Shown piece by piece: positions 34,831-48,589 of a DNA stretch of 64,000 nucleotides. Source of the DNA: Ursus arctos (taxonomy: Eukaryota; Chordata; Mammalia; Carnivora; Ursidae); the NCBI RefSeq assembly GCF_023065955.2, contig NW_026622786.1:46796938-46860937 (forward strand), written 5' to 3'. The translations under genes were made by a program, and so were the position numbers. Each line of letters begins with the position of its first letter. The stretch's first letter is position 1. Below the pieces are notes generated by a model. That model ran no database searches, was not told the origin of the DNA, and was given only the letters and a program-made list of their open reading frames with translations.

Positions 34831-35484
34831 TAGGTTTAAAAAGATGTATTTTTACTTGTGATTTTTTTTAAATAAAAAAAAAACAAAGTGACTATGACCA
34901 TGTTGTTTAAACCAGTCTATCTTTACTCTTAATGCAGCTCAAAACAAAAAAGAAACCCCCATAGAGGAAAACCCATTAAATACACCATATTATTAATAAA
35001 ATAATGCACACTGAAAGGGGTATTTTATAGCATTTTGCAGACTTTTCATAGCCTATCTCAGAGAATCACTTTTTAATTTTACTTTAGCTATCATGGAAAT
35101 CACAAAATACTTATGATGTTCTGCCTCAGGGTTTATTCCCAGTGATGTTGCCCTGGCAATGGTGATGTATTGTGTTCTTTAGGTGTTAGATCAGTATTTC
35201 TTCTTTGTTGACCAGGAAGCCAGAAAACACATAGCAATTAAAAAGATGTACAGTCTAATATAGTCTAATTAAAGATGATTACCCACACCTACCAATGGGT
35301 ATTCACAAATTGCCTACTAACCCTTTCAAAAATAGGACTGATTTTGTATTGTTGCCATTGATTTTGAAAGCTATACAAAAAGAAAATGAAGATTATGTTA
35401 GACACGAAAGTGATTTCTTTTGTATTCGCTCTGTTTTCTTTTTCTGAACAATCACTTGGCTGTTTTCCTTTTAAAATTTTAACA
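34831..35484. other. Unrecognised AT-rich sequence
   Basis: No gene or repeat recognised. The ORF at 35386-35634 runs into the SINE and is not a gene. Confidence 0.45.
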
Positions 35485-35682
35485 TTTTTTTTAAGATTTT
35501 ATTTTATTTATTTGAGAGAGAGAGCAAGCGAGAGAGTGCACAATCATGGGGCACGGTGGAGGGAGAGAGAAGTAGACTCCCCGCCAAACAGGGAGCCCAA
35601 TGTGGGGCTCCATCCCATGACCCTGGGACCATGACCTGAGCCGAAGGCAGACGCTTAACTGACTGAGCCATCCAGGCACCCT
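35485..35682 (-). mobile_element. CAN-SINE, antisense
   Basis: Antisense tail, GGGAGAGAGAAGTAGACTCC middle and GACTGAGCCATCCAGGCACC head. A 13-base target-site duplication, TAAAATTTTAACA, lies at 35472-35484 and 35684-35696. Confidence 0.95.
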
Positions 35683-36042
35683 ATAAAATTTTAACACTAT
35701 TTAAAATGAGGATCTGAAACAGTTTTCTCTTATTTGGACAATAATTTTAGCTCACGGAAGATAGAAGTAATGGAGGAAAGAGTTATTAACTAAATCATGA
35801 CTATCAGGATAGAATTGGCAAATAATGGAAAAAATAAATAAAATCACACTTTTGGGAAAAGTGACCTTATATTTCTTTTTTAAAAATGGGAAAATCATAG
35901 GAATGGTCTACTCAGGATTGTTATTGACCAGACTAATTGTACTTTCTCAACTAGGAAGTTAGAACGCAGCAGAAAGATAATGAGGATAATTGCAATAGGA
36001 GGTAGGCAGGAATTGGGGTATAGCAATTAAGAGATTTTCTTT

Positions 36043-36262
36043 AAATTTTTTTAATGTTTTTCATAGATTTTATTTATTTATTTAGAGAAAGAAAGCTCAA
36101 GTTGGGGGGAAGGGCAGAAGGAGAGGGAAAGAGAGAATCTCAAGCAGACTCCACGTTATGCATGGAGTCCCACAGGGGGTTGGATCTCACCACCCATGAG
36201 ATCATGACCTGAGCTAAAATCAAGAGTTAGGTGCTCAACCAATGGAGTCACCCAGGTGCCCC
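36043..36262 (-). mobile_element. CAN-SINE, antisense, older subfamily
   Basis: ATAGATTTTATTTATTTATTT, AGAATCTCAAGCAGACTCC and AATGGAGTCACCCAGGTGCC mark the antisense tail, middle and head. The flanks carry only an approximate repeat (GATTTTCTTTA and ATATTTTCTTA). Confidence 0.9.
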
Positions 36263-36534
36263 AATATATTTTCTTAATAATTTTAACTTGATCTGACCAA
36301 ATGTGAACTCATCCTTTGCCCTAGGCATATTCCTTCTCCTAAATGTCATGAGCCACCATCATGTTTCTCAAGCTAGAAATTGGAGCTTGAGAATTCTTCC
36401 TTTTCCTTAATCCTCACATCAAGTCATCAGAAAATTCTGTCTCAAAAATATATTTTGTATCAATTCCCTCCTCATTTTCACACCCATCACCCTTCCTGAA
36501 GCAACTATCATATCTTACCTAGACGAGTTCTTCA

Positions 36535-36700
36535 CAAATTCTAATAAGTGTACAAATTTACCAGGGGGATCTTGTTAGAATATATATTCTGCTTTAGTAG
36601 GTTCACATAGGGCCTGAGATTCACCATTTCTTATGAGGTCTCAGGTAAATTGATCCTGCTATTCCGTGGATCACCCATTAAATAGAAAGGCTTAGATTAC
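36535..36700 (-). mobile_element. MER5A-like hAT relic, antisense
   Basis: GGGGGATCTTGTTAGAATAT, TCTGCTTTAGTAGGTTCACA and GGGCCTGAGATTCACCATTT follow the MER5A order in reverse orientation. Confidence 0.7.
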
Positions 36701-37486
36701 CCTCAAGGTCACGTAACTTGTACTGAAGGTTCAATACCATCTTCCTGCAGTCTATTCTCCACCAAGTAGAGTGATCTTTAAAAAACATAAATCAGATCAT
36801 GTTACTCTTTCAGTAAAAATAATTAGTATAGGATTTTAAAAGATAAATTTACTCTTAATTCACAATAGAATTTCCAAATCTAAGAACAATAGGTGGTAAG
36901 TACCCCAACTGTCTGTAGAGCAATCACCTAGAAATGGCCCTGCAAGATATTAAGAAGTACCAAATTGACCTTTCCAATATCCCTATTCACCACCTAACTC
37001 CAGCCTATGCAAGAGAAAGCTAGAGGTTAACAGGATTTCATAGGAATGTAGAATAAGTCCTGGCTTTTCTCTTCTCTTCTGCATGGGAAAGGGTAATGCT
37101 CCATTCCCTGGTAATATGAGGAGGACCCAAAAGAATCACTCATAGAAAGGGAAGTTCCTCTGATAAGGAAAGGTAAACTTTGCCTTCTTTCCATTGGGGC
37201 ACTGGGAGTACAGAACAGTAAGAAAGTTCTTGGGAAAACCTGGCATGTGTCCTCAGGAGTTTGTAGCATTCGTGATCACAAAAATGATGGGCCTCCTTTT
37301 CTTCTCACTGTATGAGTAATATCCCTTCATAGCAGGGTCTAGATTAATGTTTTAGTGAACATTCAAGGACTGGGAATCTTGAGGGGTCATCTTAGAATTC
37401 TGCCTATCTCACTGCTTTTGACTACAGAACCTCAAATTACCTCAAACAGCCTAACTTCTCCTGGAAAAGAGGAATCAACTGGGTAT
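36701..37486. other. Unrecognised sequence
   Basis: No supported gene. The minus ORF at 37027-37269 (80 codons) has no recognisable domain. Confidence 0.4.
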
Positions 37487-37502
37487 AAGAATGAAGTTTT
37501 TA

Positions 37503-37702
37503 GGGGTGCCTGGGTGGCTCAGTCGTTAAGCGTCTGCCTTCAGCTCAGGGCGTGATCCCGGCGTTCTGGGATCGAGCCCCATGTCAGGCTCCTACACTGG
37601 GAGCCTGCTTCTACCTCTCCCACTCTCCCTGCTTGTGTTCCCTCTCTCGCTGGTTGTCTCTTTCTGTGTCAAATAAATAAATAAAATCTTAAAAAAAAAA
37701 AA
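37503..37702 (+). mobile_element. CAN-SINE, young-looking
   Basis: Complete head (GGGGTGCCTGGGTGGCTCAG), GTGATCCCGGCGTTCTGGGA and poly-A tail. A perfect 16-base target-site duplication, AAGAATGAAGTTTTTA, lies at 37487-37502 and 37703-37718. Confidence 0.97.
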
Positions 37703-38084
37703 AAGAATGAAGTTTTTAAATATCTCACATTGTCAATACCTGAAATCAGTCTGTGTTGTTACTTGAGACCCAAGCTATTAGTAGTAGACAAGGAAGGATC
37801 TTCCACAGAGCACGGGGTAGTGGTTATACATTCAATGGCTTTCCATTGCACCTTGAAAAATGTGGCTCCTGACACTCCACGTTATTCTCATTCCACTCTC
37901 CATCTCATTCTCATTTAAAAATAAACTCAGCCTTCCACCTAATTTTCAGAAGACCCAAGTTCTTTCACTCCGCACATAATTCTTCTGCATGTATATCAAT
38001 GACTAGAACGTTAGTTCTCAGCCTCAACCCCAAAATATCATTCATATGTAATCATTTACTTATTTAGTGCTAGGTCTCAAGCTC

Positions 38085-38190
38085 CAAAAGTGCAGGGCCC
38101 ATATTGGTCTTGACTTGTCTTTTGTTCAATGTCTTGTATAGAACTTAATACATAGTAGGTACCAATAACTATGTGTAGAATAATTAGTGC
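38085..38190 (+). repeat. L2 3' end fragment
   Basis: CAAGCTCCAAAAGTGCAGGG, then ACTTAATACATAGTAGGTAC, in L2 sense order. Confidence 0.6.
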
Positions 38191-38744
38191 TATATTAGAC
38201 TAGAAAATATAGATGTCAATCAAAATAATGGGGAGAGAATGTAATGTTTAAAGAGAATATAAAATCACAACTCTTGAGCTCTGGGCCAAATGTCAACAGG
38301 CTTATTCTGTCTGAACAAAGAAAGTCTTATAAATCTGAATGTGATTGTTTGAAACTGAATTTGAATGATCTCTGTAGTTTGCCATAAGCTGTATCACTTC
38401 ATATTAATTTTATACTGCCTCTTCACACATTTATGTGTGTTTCCTCACAATGCAAAACTTTCAAAAGTATAATACTACTCGTACAGTGAGAAGAAAGGAG
38501 GCCCAGTTAAGTATTCAGAAGAATGCTTATATTTTAAGGTCAGGCAGAGAAGAAAAGGTTTTTTTTTTAAATACACATGCCTGGGCTTTACCCATAACCT
38601 CCTGAATTCCAATCCACACTTTTTTTTTAAGAATCACAGAACTAAACTTACAGGACTTTAATATCTTATGACACTTAAGATCCAATGCCTTCTTCCTGTA
38701 ATGACTTGAGTACACATATTATTTCTCCTTCTATGCTACTAAAA

Positions 38745-38835
38745 TTTTTTGATGGCAGGGATTAAGACAATTTTTTTTAATCTTTCACATTTTCTTATAT
38801 ATAGTTGGTGTTCAGTAAGTGTCTCCTGAATAAAA
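38745..38835 (+). repeat. L2 3' end fragment
   Basis: GATGGCAGGGATTAAGACA, then AGTTGGTGTTCAGTAAGTGT and CTGAATAAA, in L2 sense order. Confidence 0.55.
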
Positions 38836-39815
38836 TATAAAAGCGAGTGTTTGTATTCTTGAAGGTATAACTATAAAAATTTCAAGGCTCAGACAGCTTC
38901 ACTCTAAAGATTATCAAACTGGATTTAGAAATATGAATACAAGACCTTATTTATATGCTCATTTTGAGAGTACATTGCTACCTTGATTACTGTTCAAAGA
39001 TACTTATATTTCTCATAGATTTATGAAGACACTTACATCTTTATACCATGAACAGATTTCTCTCATCATTATTTTTTATATATCCACCAGTTGAGCTTTT
39101 GTCATAAAAATGTTGTCCCAGGAAGTGTCATACAGTAACTATGGGATACTTTTCTTCCTAACACATCAATAAATCAATGCCAGATACACTGAAGGAGAAA
39201 GTTCATAGTTTTAAATTCTTTTTCTTTTCCCATTCTGTTCGTGATTAACCAGTTGAAATGCAACTTGTAAAGACTGAAAAGGTCTTTGTCTTGGTGGCCA
39301 AATTCTTAACAATTTGTGGAAAAAATTAAAACTCACAGGATGAAACCAACTGGAAAATATTGGATTCATGGTCCTTGTCCTTTCATGTTCCCCTGCAGTG
39401 TCAGTATATTTTTATACCACATAGAGGATAAGCTCAGAATTTATTATGTCTTCTTGTTGCCATTGATTCCAAAAGAAATCGTGTGCCACACCCAGACACA
39501 CTCAGCCTCTGTTTCCCAATATTGAAAAGTCATATACAGAATTCAATTTGGCCTAATCTCCATCATATCACCCTTAAAATATGATCTTCAGGTCATTTCC
39601 TTCTCTTTGAAGGGGAAAGGCAGTTGTGAGAAGGAATAAGACATCATATTTTCCAATGGCTCTCACAAAATTCTCCATTTTGTCTTTTCAGTTCTGTTTA
39701 AAGTTCACTTCTCCATCAAGATCATTCAGGATTCGGGTTATTTTGCTCTCAACAAATGGCTAATCTTCAGGTCTCCATAAATTTCCTTCTACTTGCCTTT
39801 AATCCTTCTATTTTT
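38836..39815. other. Unrecognised sequence
   Basis: No gene or repeat recognised. Confidence 0.45.
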
Positions 39816-39822
39816 CTTTTTT

Positions 39823-40329
39823 TTAAATAATTTTTATTTTGTTATATTAGTCACCATATGGTACATCCCCAGTTTTTGATGCAATGTTCCATGATTCATT
39901 ATTTGCGTATAACACCCAGTGCACCACACAATATGTACCCTCCTTAATACCCATCACTGGCCTATCCCAATCCCCTACACCCCTCCCCTCTGAAGCCCTC
40001 AGTTTGTTTCCCAGAGTCCACAGTCTCTCATGGTTCATTCCCCCTTCTGTTTACCCCCCCTTCATTCTTCCCTTCCTTCTCCTACCAATCTTCCTATTTC
40101 TTATGTTCCATAAATGAGTGAAACCATATGATAATTGTCTTTCTCTGCTTGACTTATTTCACTTAGCATAATCTCCTCCAGTCCCATCCATGTTGCTGCA
40201 AATGTTGTGTAATCGTTCTTTCTGATGGCTGAGCAATATTCCACTGTATATATGGACCACATCTTCTTATCCAGTCATCTGTTGAAGGGCATCTTGGCTC
40301 CTTCTACAATTTAGCTATTGTGGACAATG
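39823..40329 (-). mobile_element. 5'-truncated LINE-1, antisense
   Basis: Antisense carnivore L1 3' UTR (TTAGTCACCATATGGTACAT, ACACCCAGTGCACCACACAA), then the ORF2 C-terminal end to TTTAGCTATTGTGGACAATG. A TTTAATCC repeat flanks it (about 39798 and 40329), consistent with an imperfect target-site duplication. The ORFs at 39847-40117 are in its 3' UTR. Confidence 0.92.
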
Positions 40330-41757
40330 TTTAATCCATTTTTCTAACCAGCCAAATGCAATACAAAGATTCAATAATTTACACTGCCATTTTTAAGGTG
40401 CCCATGAATATATATTCCTTTTATAGAGAAATCTTTACAATATTTTAACAATGTCTGCATATCTCCCATCTTGCCTCTTTCAAGGTAATAGATTGCAACA
40501 CACTAGGCAAGATTGTATTATTCTTCTCATGTAGAAAAATAAACATTTGCTTTGCCTTCCTTTATCAATAACTTACCCAAAAATAAACAAATGAAAAGTA
40601 ATCTTTGAAAAAAAAATTTCAACATCCTCTAACTTTTTATCAGGTATTCTTAAGAGGATATTTAATATAGTTTCTTTCTGTGGTTGTTTTTTGTGGGGGT
40701 GACAGAAATAGTGGTGTGTAAGCTAATTACTAATCTTACATGGAGCAAATGCTTTATCTAAACTGAATAAGGTTAGGCCAGTGGAAGTTATCCCGTAAAT
40801 CTGAGTAGTCCAACAAGTATCATGTCAAATTTTATACATGTATTTGTGACTTTCATTTGCTTGGTTCACTCCTATGTGCTAGAAGACAGCTCAAGGACAT
40901 AACCAAGATTAACTATAAATTTTCCTTCAAGGATCAATTTTATATTTGAACCAGGAGGGAAGTCATAAACCTTTTGAGGTAAGTCCACAATTCCAGCCCA
41001 AATTCAGTGTAAAATGGTTTGCTTGAAACATGCGAGCTCTTGAAGCTAATAAAAGATCTACTTGTTACACATACAAAATAAATATAAAGAGAACAGTAAC
41101 CTTAACTTCAGTGACAACAGAAATAGAGGGCGTTCTCATTATGTTTTGTTTTCCAAAACTTCGTTTATTTTGATATTTACATTTGCTGGTTTAGAGTGGA
41201 ATATTCTTTCTAAATTAGGAACTGACAGTTTATTTGTGATTGATATGCTTTCTTTGCAGGAGTCACTGCTGAAAAATAAACACCTATCTTTATTCTTATT
41301 TGTATTTATCATACTCAATATAACACAAATATAGAATGGAGATATTTTAGTTTCATTGAATTTAGGAATGCTCTTTGTAAAAGTCCTAGCACACGCAAAT
41401 TCTATTCAGCAATTATTAAATTATCCTGTTCTGCACTGTGAGGTTAGCCCCCATATGGTATAGAGTTCACCTAAAATTGTTATGAAGATGTAGATGGCAA
41501 ATACTATTTTAATGAAAAACCATTTAAAACATATTCACAGCCAGGCCTCTATTTAATACTCAGGGTAAACATCGGAGGAAAACTGCCCTGTTCTACATCT
41601 GGGCTAAATCTCACACTATTATCTGTGAAGACATGCAGTGTTTTAAAAAAAAAAAAAAACTAACTTTTAATATCTGTGCAGTTTTAAATACTTCTCCTAA
41701 AATTTCATCATTTCTAGGCAATTATGACTTTCCCCCATTAGTAACAGAGCCTAATGG
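40330..41757. other. Unrecognised sequence
   Basis: No supported gene. The plus ORF at 41062-41334 (90 codons) ends in a hydrophobic stretch but has no family signature and lies in AT-rich DNA. Confidence 0.4.
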
Positions 41758-41985
41758 GAATAGCATTATTTTTGGAATCAGACTGACCTGGTTTGAATCT
41801 TGACCTTGTGACTTACTAGGTATGCAGAGTTGCCAATATTATTTAATCTCTGTGAATTTCAAATTCTTTCTCTAGAATGCCGGTATCTATTCAATTAATA
41901 CAAATCTTGCAGAGTTTATCAGGTTCCTTAAAGGAAAGTAATGGTGAGTGTAAAGAGTCTAAAAGCACGCCCTGAGCATTGTACA
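41758..41985 (+). repeat. MIR element
   Basis: GGAATCAGACTGACCTGGTT, CTTGTGACTTACTAGGTATG and TTATTTAATCTCTGTGAATT in MIR sense order. Confidence 0.85.
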
Positions 41986-42249
41986 TAATCAATAAAGTTG
42001 TCACGACTATATAAATGTTTATACTGAACTCCTCTTGATCGTTTTCCTAGACAGTGCCTCTATTTTCCCTCTTAAATCATATTTATTTCCAAAAAAAGAA
42101 GAAAAAAAATCAGGGGTAAGTAGTTAATGTTAGGGTACTACATGACTGCAGAACAAACTAGATGGACAAGACTGGGGAAAAGAAAACACAAAGGAGTTTC
42201 TTCATAACTCCCTCTTGGGAAGAGATAGCTGGTAAACAGTTATATCAGT

Positions 42250-42485
42250 TTCCATCCTTAGTTGCAAATAACAAAAGCTTAATTCAATCAACTTAAGCTA
42301 AAAAGAACGAATTTATTGACTCTTTAAATTATATGTCAGAAGGATAGAGTTGGCTAAAGGAACATTCGAGCAATGTTCTCAGGATTTGTCTATGTGTCAC
42401 TCTGCTATGTGTTCTCTATGTTAAGTACTCTCTCAAAAGATCTTCCTCTGGGGACAAACACATCTTTGAGAGTTACAGGTTTACC
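42250..42485. repeat. Old interspersed repeat, family unresolved
   Basis: TTGCAAATAACAAAAGCTTAA and ACTTAAGCTAAAAAGAACGA, then TTTATTGACTC, resemble a known old mammalian repeat (an LTR or 3' UTR type) that I cannot name. Confidence 0.35.
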
Positions 42486-42514
42486 AGTTTTTACAAACAT
42501 AAGAAAAGTTCTCT

Positions 42515-45290
42515 AAAATCTATTTTTAGTTTGATAAAGTCCCAGTTGTGTATTTTTACATTGTTGTCTTTGCTTTCCTGTCAATTCCAAAAATTATCGC
42601 CAAGACTGATGTCAAGGAGCATACCCGCTGTGTTTCCTTCTAGGAGCTTTATGGTTTCAGGTCTCATGTTCAAGTCTTCAATCCATTTTGAGTTGTTTTT
42701 GTGTGTGGTTTAGGATAGGTGTCCAGTTTTGTTCTTTGGCATGTGTCTCTCCAGTTTTGCCAATATCATTTACTGAAAAGACTATCCTTTTCCCCATTAT
42801 ATATTCTTGGTTCCTTTCTCATAAATTAATTGACCATATATGCATGGGTTTATTTTTGGCTGTCTATTATGTTCCATTGATGCATGTGTCAGTTCTTATG
42901 CCAATAACATACTGTTTTGATTACTATAGTTTTGTAATGTAATTGGACACCAGGAAATGTGAGGCCTGTAGCTTTGTTCTTTCTCAGGATTACTTTGACT
43001 ATGTAAAGTGTTTTGTTGTTCCATAAAAATTTTAAGATTGGTCTATCGGAGTAAGAAATGCCATTATAATTTGGATAGAGATTGCATTGAATCTGTAGAT
43101 AACTTTTGGTAGTATGGCCATTTTAACAATATTAACTCTTCCAATCCATGAGCACTGAATATCCTTCCATTTGTTTGTATCTTTTTAAATTTCTTTCATA
43201 AAAATCTTATAATTTTCAGTGAATAGATCTTTTATCTGCTTGGTTAAATTTATTCATAGGTAGTTTATTGGATAATTTTATTAATTCTTCTGATATCTTG
43301 TTATTAATGTATAGAAATGCAACAAATTTTGTATATTAATTTTATATCCTGTAACTGCTGAATTTGTTTAATTGTCTTAATTTTTTTGGTGGCAACTTTA
43401 GGGTTTTTGATATATAATATCATGTCATCTGCAAGTAGAGACAGTTTTATGCCTTCTTTTATGATTTGGATGTCTTTTATTTCTTTTTCCTGCCTAATTA
43501 TTCTGGCTAGAGCCCCTAGTACTCTGTTGAATAAAAGTGGCAAGAGTGAGCACGTCGTCTCGTTCCTGCTCTTAGAGGAAAAGCTTTTAGCTTTTCACCA
43601 TTAAAATGATGATATTAGCTATGGGCTTGCCATATATGGCCTTTACTATGTTGAGATTTATTCCCTACATGATGAGTTTGCTGAAAGCTTTTACCTTTTA
43701 TGCTTTAATTGATGCTTTTATTGATCCTTTTAATTGTTGAATTTGGTTTGTTGTTATTTTGTTGAGGATATTTGCATCTATGTTCATTAGGAACATTGGC
43801 GTGTAATTTTCTTTTCTTGTAATGTCCTTGTCTGGTTTTGGTATCAGGGGTAATGTTGGCCTCATAAAATGAGTTCCTTCCTCTTCCTCAAACTTGGAAG
43901 AGTTTGAGAGGATATGAATTATTTTTAAGTGTTTAGAAGAATTCACTGGTGAAGCTGTCTGGTTCTGGAATTCTGTAGGAAGTTTTTGATCAGACTTTCT
44001 ATTTCCTCATAATTCTCTTGGTAGGTTGTATGTTTCCAGGAATTTATCCATTTCTTCCAGGCTATCTAGTTTGTTGGTGTATAATTATTCATAGTAGTCT
44101 TTTATTATACATTGAATTTCTGTGATGTCAGTTATAACGTCTCCTTTTACATTTCTGATTTTGAGTCCTTTCATTTTTTCTTTATGAGTTTTGCTAAATG
44201 CTTGTTAATTTTGTTTATCTTTTCAAAATGCCAATTCTTAGTTGATATTTTCTATTGTCTTTTTCTATTGCTAAAGATATTTTCTATTGCCTTTTAAGTC
44301 TCTATTTCATTTATTTTCACTCTGATCTTTGTTGTTTCCTTTCTTTTACTAAAGTTGGACTTAGTTTGTTCTTCTTTTTCTAGTTCTTTGAGGTTCAAGT
44401 TAGATTATTTGAGAACTTTCTTTTTTATTAATGTGGGCATTATTGCAGTGAACTTCCCTCTGAGTACTACTTTTTCTGCATCCTGTAAGTTTTGGTATGT
44501 TGCATTTCTATTTTCATTTCTCTCAAGATTTTTAAAAACTTCTCTTTTGATTTCTTCTTTGATCCAGTAGTTGATCTCCACTTATTTGTGAATTTGACAA
44601 TTTTCTTCTTGTAATTGATGTCTAGTTTCATGCAATTGTGATGGAAAAAGATGCTTGATATGATTTTAATACTCTTAAATTTGTTAAGACTTGCTTTGTG
44701 TCTAACATATGTTTTACACTAGACAGTGTTCCATGTGCTCTTGAAAATAAAGTTTCTGCTGCTGTTGGTTGGATGGTCTGTAAATACCTGTTATGTCCAT
44801 TGGGTCTAACATGTGATTAATCCAATGTTTCCTTATTGATTTTCTTTCTGGATGATATGCCTATTGTACAAAGTGGGGATACTGAATTTCCTTACAATTA
44901 TTTACTGCTATCTACTTCTCCATTCAGGTCTGTAAATATTTGCTCTAAGCTATCTTCACTCTTTTTTTAAATTATTTTTTCTTTTTGCTCCTCTGATTGG
45001 ATGAATGCCACTGCCTTGTCTCTGAGTTTGCTGATCTTTCTTCTACTTTATTTAGAGTGCCTGAAGCCCTCTCTAGAATTTCAGTTCAGCTATTGTATTC
45101 TTCAGCTCTGTGATTTCTGTTTGCTATTTTCTTATATTTTCTATCTCTTTGTTGAGATTCTCAAATTGTTCATCTATTGTTCTCCTGATCTTGGTGAGCA
45201 TTTTTATGACCATTATTTTGAACCCTTTATCAATAAATCACTTATCTCCATTTCATTAAGGTCTTAGTTATTTCCAGTTCATGTTTTTAC
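42515..45290 (-). mobile_element. Old LINE-1, antisense, with internal loss
   Basis: 42515-44950 is the reverse complement of ORF2 from near its C-terminal part through the reverse transcriptase and into the endonuclease region. The reverse transcriptase active-site region is visible on the minus strand as [12 protein letters not shown] at 43304-43543, with FADD replaced by LADD. 45000-45290 resembles the reverse complement of the ORF1 coiled coil. Frames are broken throughout. The 3' UTR and the last part of ORF2 are absent. Confidence 0.85.
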
Positions 45291-45929
45291 TTATGTCACT
45301 TTCAGGAAAAAACAAAAATCAGTTTATTTTTATCCTTCCTCTAGAGAATAGCTTTCTCTTTTTACTTTCTTCTTTCAACTTTTTATAAAACATAATTTTT
45401 TAGGTGACTCTTAAATCGCTTCCAGGTGTAAAAATCAATTTTAAAGTAACATTTTCTTATGCATAAGTTGAAATATTAAGATTTTTATTTTCTGTAATCT
45501 CTAGGTTTATATAAGACCACATTTACTTCTACTATTCTCACTCTTTCTAAGCTAATTTCATTAGAAGTCTTTAGGACTTCTAAATGTACTGTGTTCTAAA
45601 GGTGATGATTTTGTTGCCTATTTATTCAAACTATAGACATTGTTATTAACAAAAGATAAATGTTCTTACTTCAGATTCTAGTCGTATTCATTGCATAATT
45701 TGGAGATAGGAGTTGGGCAATGAGATATATTTAGAAATTAATGTATTTACTGAAATATCATATTGTTCTATTTCTAAAATGCGTTATCACTTTCTTTTTA
45801 GTTTATTACTGGTAAATATTAATTTATCACTAATTATTAGTTAATACTCTAATTTTACATTATTACTGTCATCACTAAATATATGTTTTTATGTTATTAA
45901 AAATAGAAAATATATAAGACACTTAATTT
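45291..45929. other. Unrecognised AT-rich sequence
   Basis: No gene or repeat recognised. Confidence 0.45.
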
Positions 45930-46065
45930 TTGTCAGCTATGTGTTAAATAGTTTAAGTTCTCACAAAACTATTTGTCATTTTACAGTTGGAAAAATGATG
46001 CAGAGAAATTTAAGTAACTTACAGTACAAAGTAGAGCTAAGTGAAAGCCTAAACCCTAACCATTA
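45930..46065 (-). repeat. MIR-like antisense fragment
   Basis: TCAGCTATGTGTTAAATAGT, then TTGTCATTTTACAGTTGG and GCAGAGAAATTTAAGTAAC follow the antisense MIR order. Confidence 0.55.
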
Positions 46066-48104
46066 TATTGGTCTGAATTTCTACCATAAATTTTATAAAT
46101 CCTCATTTCAATCTTTTGCTGAATATATTTAGATACATATATTTCCTTAGAACTAAAAAAAAAATAAGAAATCTAATTTTTATTTACCAAAGTTATAAAC
46201 TATACTATATTCCTTATTAATATAAATCTATGGATCAGTAAAATTAATCACTTGAATAAATTAAGAGCATTCTCCCCCATAAAATTAGTTTTGCTCCAAA
46301 GATGGGTATACCATTAAAAAGCATGGCTTGCTGCTTTTTAATCTGAAAACTATTTAATTTTTGGTAGCTTAGTATCTAGATTTTAAGGCTCACAAAATCA
46401 TTACATAAGAAAATAAAAGCCTATCAACTTAAAAAATATCTAGCATTTGTTAGGGCTTTATTTTTCAAAACCAAACCAAAACAAAACAATTTTAGTGTTC
46501 TTTAATAGTAATATTTGTACCCATAAACAAGTACTCTAATGGGAATGGATAAATCAGAAATGAACAGATCAAGTCAAACCAGGGTCAGCAAACCTTGCAA
46601 GTCATTATCATAAATGCCTGTCAGCAAGCATACATAAAAGTGTAGATGTCATTGCTTGGTTCTTAATAGAGAGACATCTACACCAGTCTTCCTTTCACTA
46701 CTGCTGGCACCTTTGACATTACATTGCAAAGGCAAATATGTGCTGACCACAGCAAAGGCAAAGGCAAGATGGAACCAGTGTAGAATTGCACAGGGTGCAA
46801 ATATTATTAAAGCATTATTGTTTATTGAGCCCCCATCTGCCAGGAAAGCTCAAGTGATTACACACAATATATCTTCCTGGACATATTCTTTACCTCTCTT
46901 TTCCCTCGTCTAGCCCAAATTCTCTTTACTTCAGTAAATTGACTCTATGTTTACATATAGAAAATGAACCAGCTGCTGTTTAAGGCAGCATACTCCACTT
47001 ATACAAAATGAGGCAAAATGATTTCTATACCATTAACATGCACACACACACACACACACTAGGAAAAGAATGGCTAGGGCTAGGAGTAGATTTTGGTATC
47101 TAGAACAGGTTTTTTCTTTTTTTTTTAAATAATTTTAAAAAATCTAAGTCTATATGCATGGGTAGTGAGTTGTCTGAATTTATATGTAAGATATTTGATA
47201 TGCATATATGCTGTATAGAAGTTAGATAGCTGCTTTCCATAGAAGGGACCATCTCCCCTTCCATGAGAACATTCACTCCCCCCCCCCAAATGAGCCTTAA
47301 ATTGTGTTGACTGACTTCCTGATCTAGAGTGGACTACTCAGATTTTCTTTCCCAGTAATTTGGAATTAGGATTCAGAGACATTGAGTGCCTAGACATTAT
47401 GTTCCAAAATGTAAGATATGCTTAGGTACTTTATACAGCCATATTTCACAAAATGAACACAGAAACAGAAAAAGCTATTCCACAATATCACAGAAGCAGA
47501 GGTTTTTAAAAAGTGGATTTCTGAGTACTTTTCATATACTAATTGATTCCTTCTGGTTGAGGTCTGGCTTCATTCCTGTGCTTGAGTTCTGAGATACTCT
47601 AATATATAACTAGCAAATTTATTGCATCCTTAAGCTGCCTTAAAGTTTTTCATTTATGCACAGTCATAACACGTGCATGATTTTAAAGGGTGGGTGTAAG
47701 AGGCCATTGTTTTGAGTCCACAGCCATTTTAAAAACCTTGCAAGGATAATTCTCTGGCTTTGGGATATTATTGCATTATTCCCAGCGCACCAGACAATGC
47801 CTGGCAGACATCCTTCTTAGCCTTGCAGAATGTCACAGATATCTGATATTCCTCTGTAGAGGCCATAAAATAAGGCTTTACTATGAAAATAAATACATGT
47901 TCTTAAAATAAGGTATTAAAAATAAATAAATTTCTTGCATAAAAAACAAATACTTTGGGAATTTGGATCACATCTGCATTTCACCATATGCATTTTGCTG
48001 CTTTCTGGGCATCAAACAATCAGTTCCACTTGATTTCTCATCCCTGAGACAGATGTTTCAGAATTAGAGTAAAATCCACTGAATCCAAGGCATAGAAGTC
48101 AGCA
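46066..48104. other. Mostly unrecognised sequence with a (CA)n tract
   Basis: No supported gene. (CA)n lies at 47041-47059, and a C-run lies at about 47278-47287. The block 47640-47880 is less AT-rich than its surroundings and I cannot assign it. Confidence 0.4.
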
Positions 48105-48340
48105 TGTCAGAGTGTAAGGAGAATGTATTTTTGAGCTAGATGTCTGTAGTTTCAAATCCCAAATCCTCCATTAACTGTATGCATGATCTTGGGCTAGTTG
48201 ATTTATCACTCTGAGTTATATTTTTCATCTCTATAAAACAGGGCAAATGGGTCAATATGAGAAATAAATCAAGATAGCACTTGTCATGTAGCTTGAATGG
48301 GGTCTGGTACATAGTAAGTGCATAAAGCATGTTAACTGCT
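48105..48340 (+). repeat. MIR element
   Basis: AGTTTCAAATCCCAAATCCT, CATGATCTTGGGCTAGTTGA and AATGGGGTCTGGTACATAGT in MIR sense order. The minus ORF at 48136-48351 lies on it. Confidence 0.75.
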
Positions 48341-48589
48341 TTTCCCTGCACCTACATTTGATAACCCTTAGATTTAACCTAGGATTTGATACTAATGCAC
48401 AATCAAGTTATTAAGACAAGGTGGTGGTAACACTGGTCCCCAAATATTATTGTCCCCTAATCTACTGTTCCATAGGCCCTAAAGGTCTTTCAGTGATATT
48501 AGCACCAGTGAAGAACCATTTTATTCATTCTACAATCAATTTTTGATATGTATCTATCTAGAACATTCCCTATAACAATAAAAAATGTC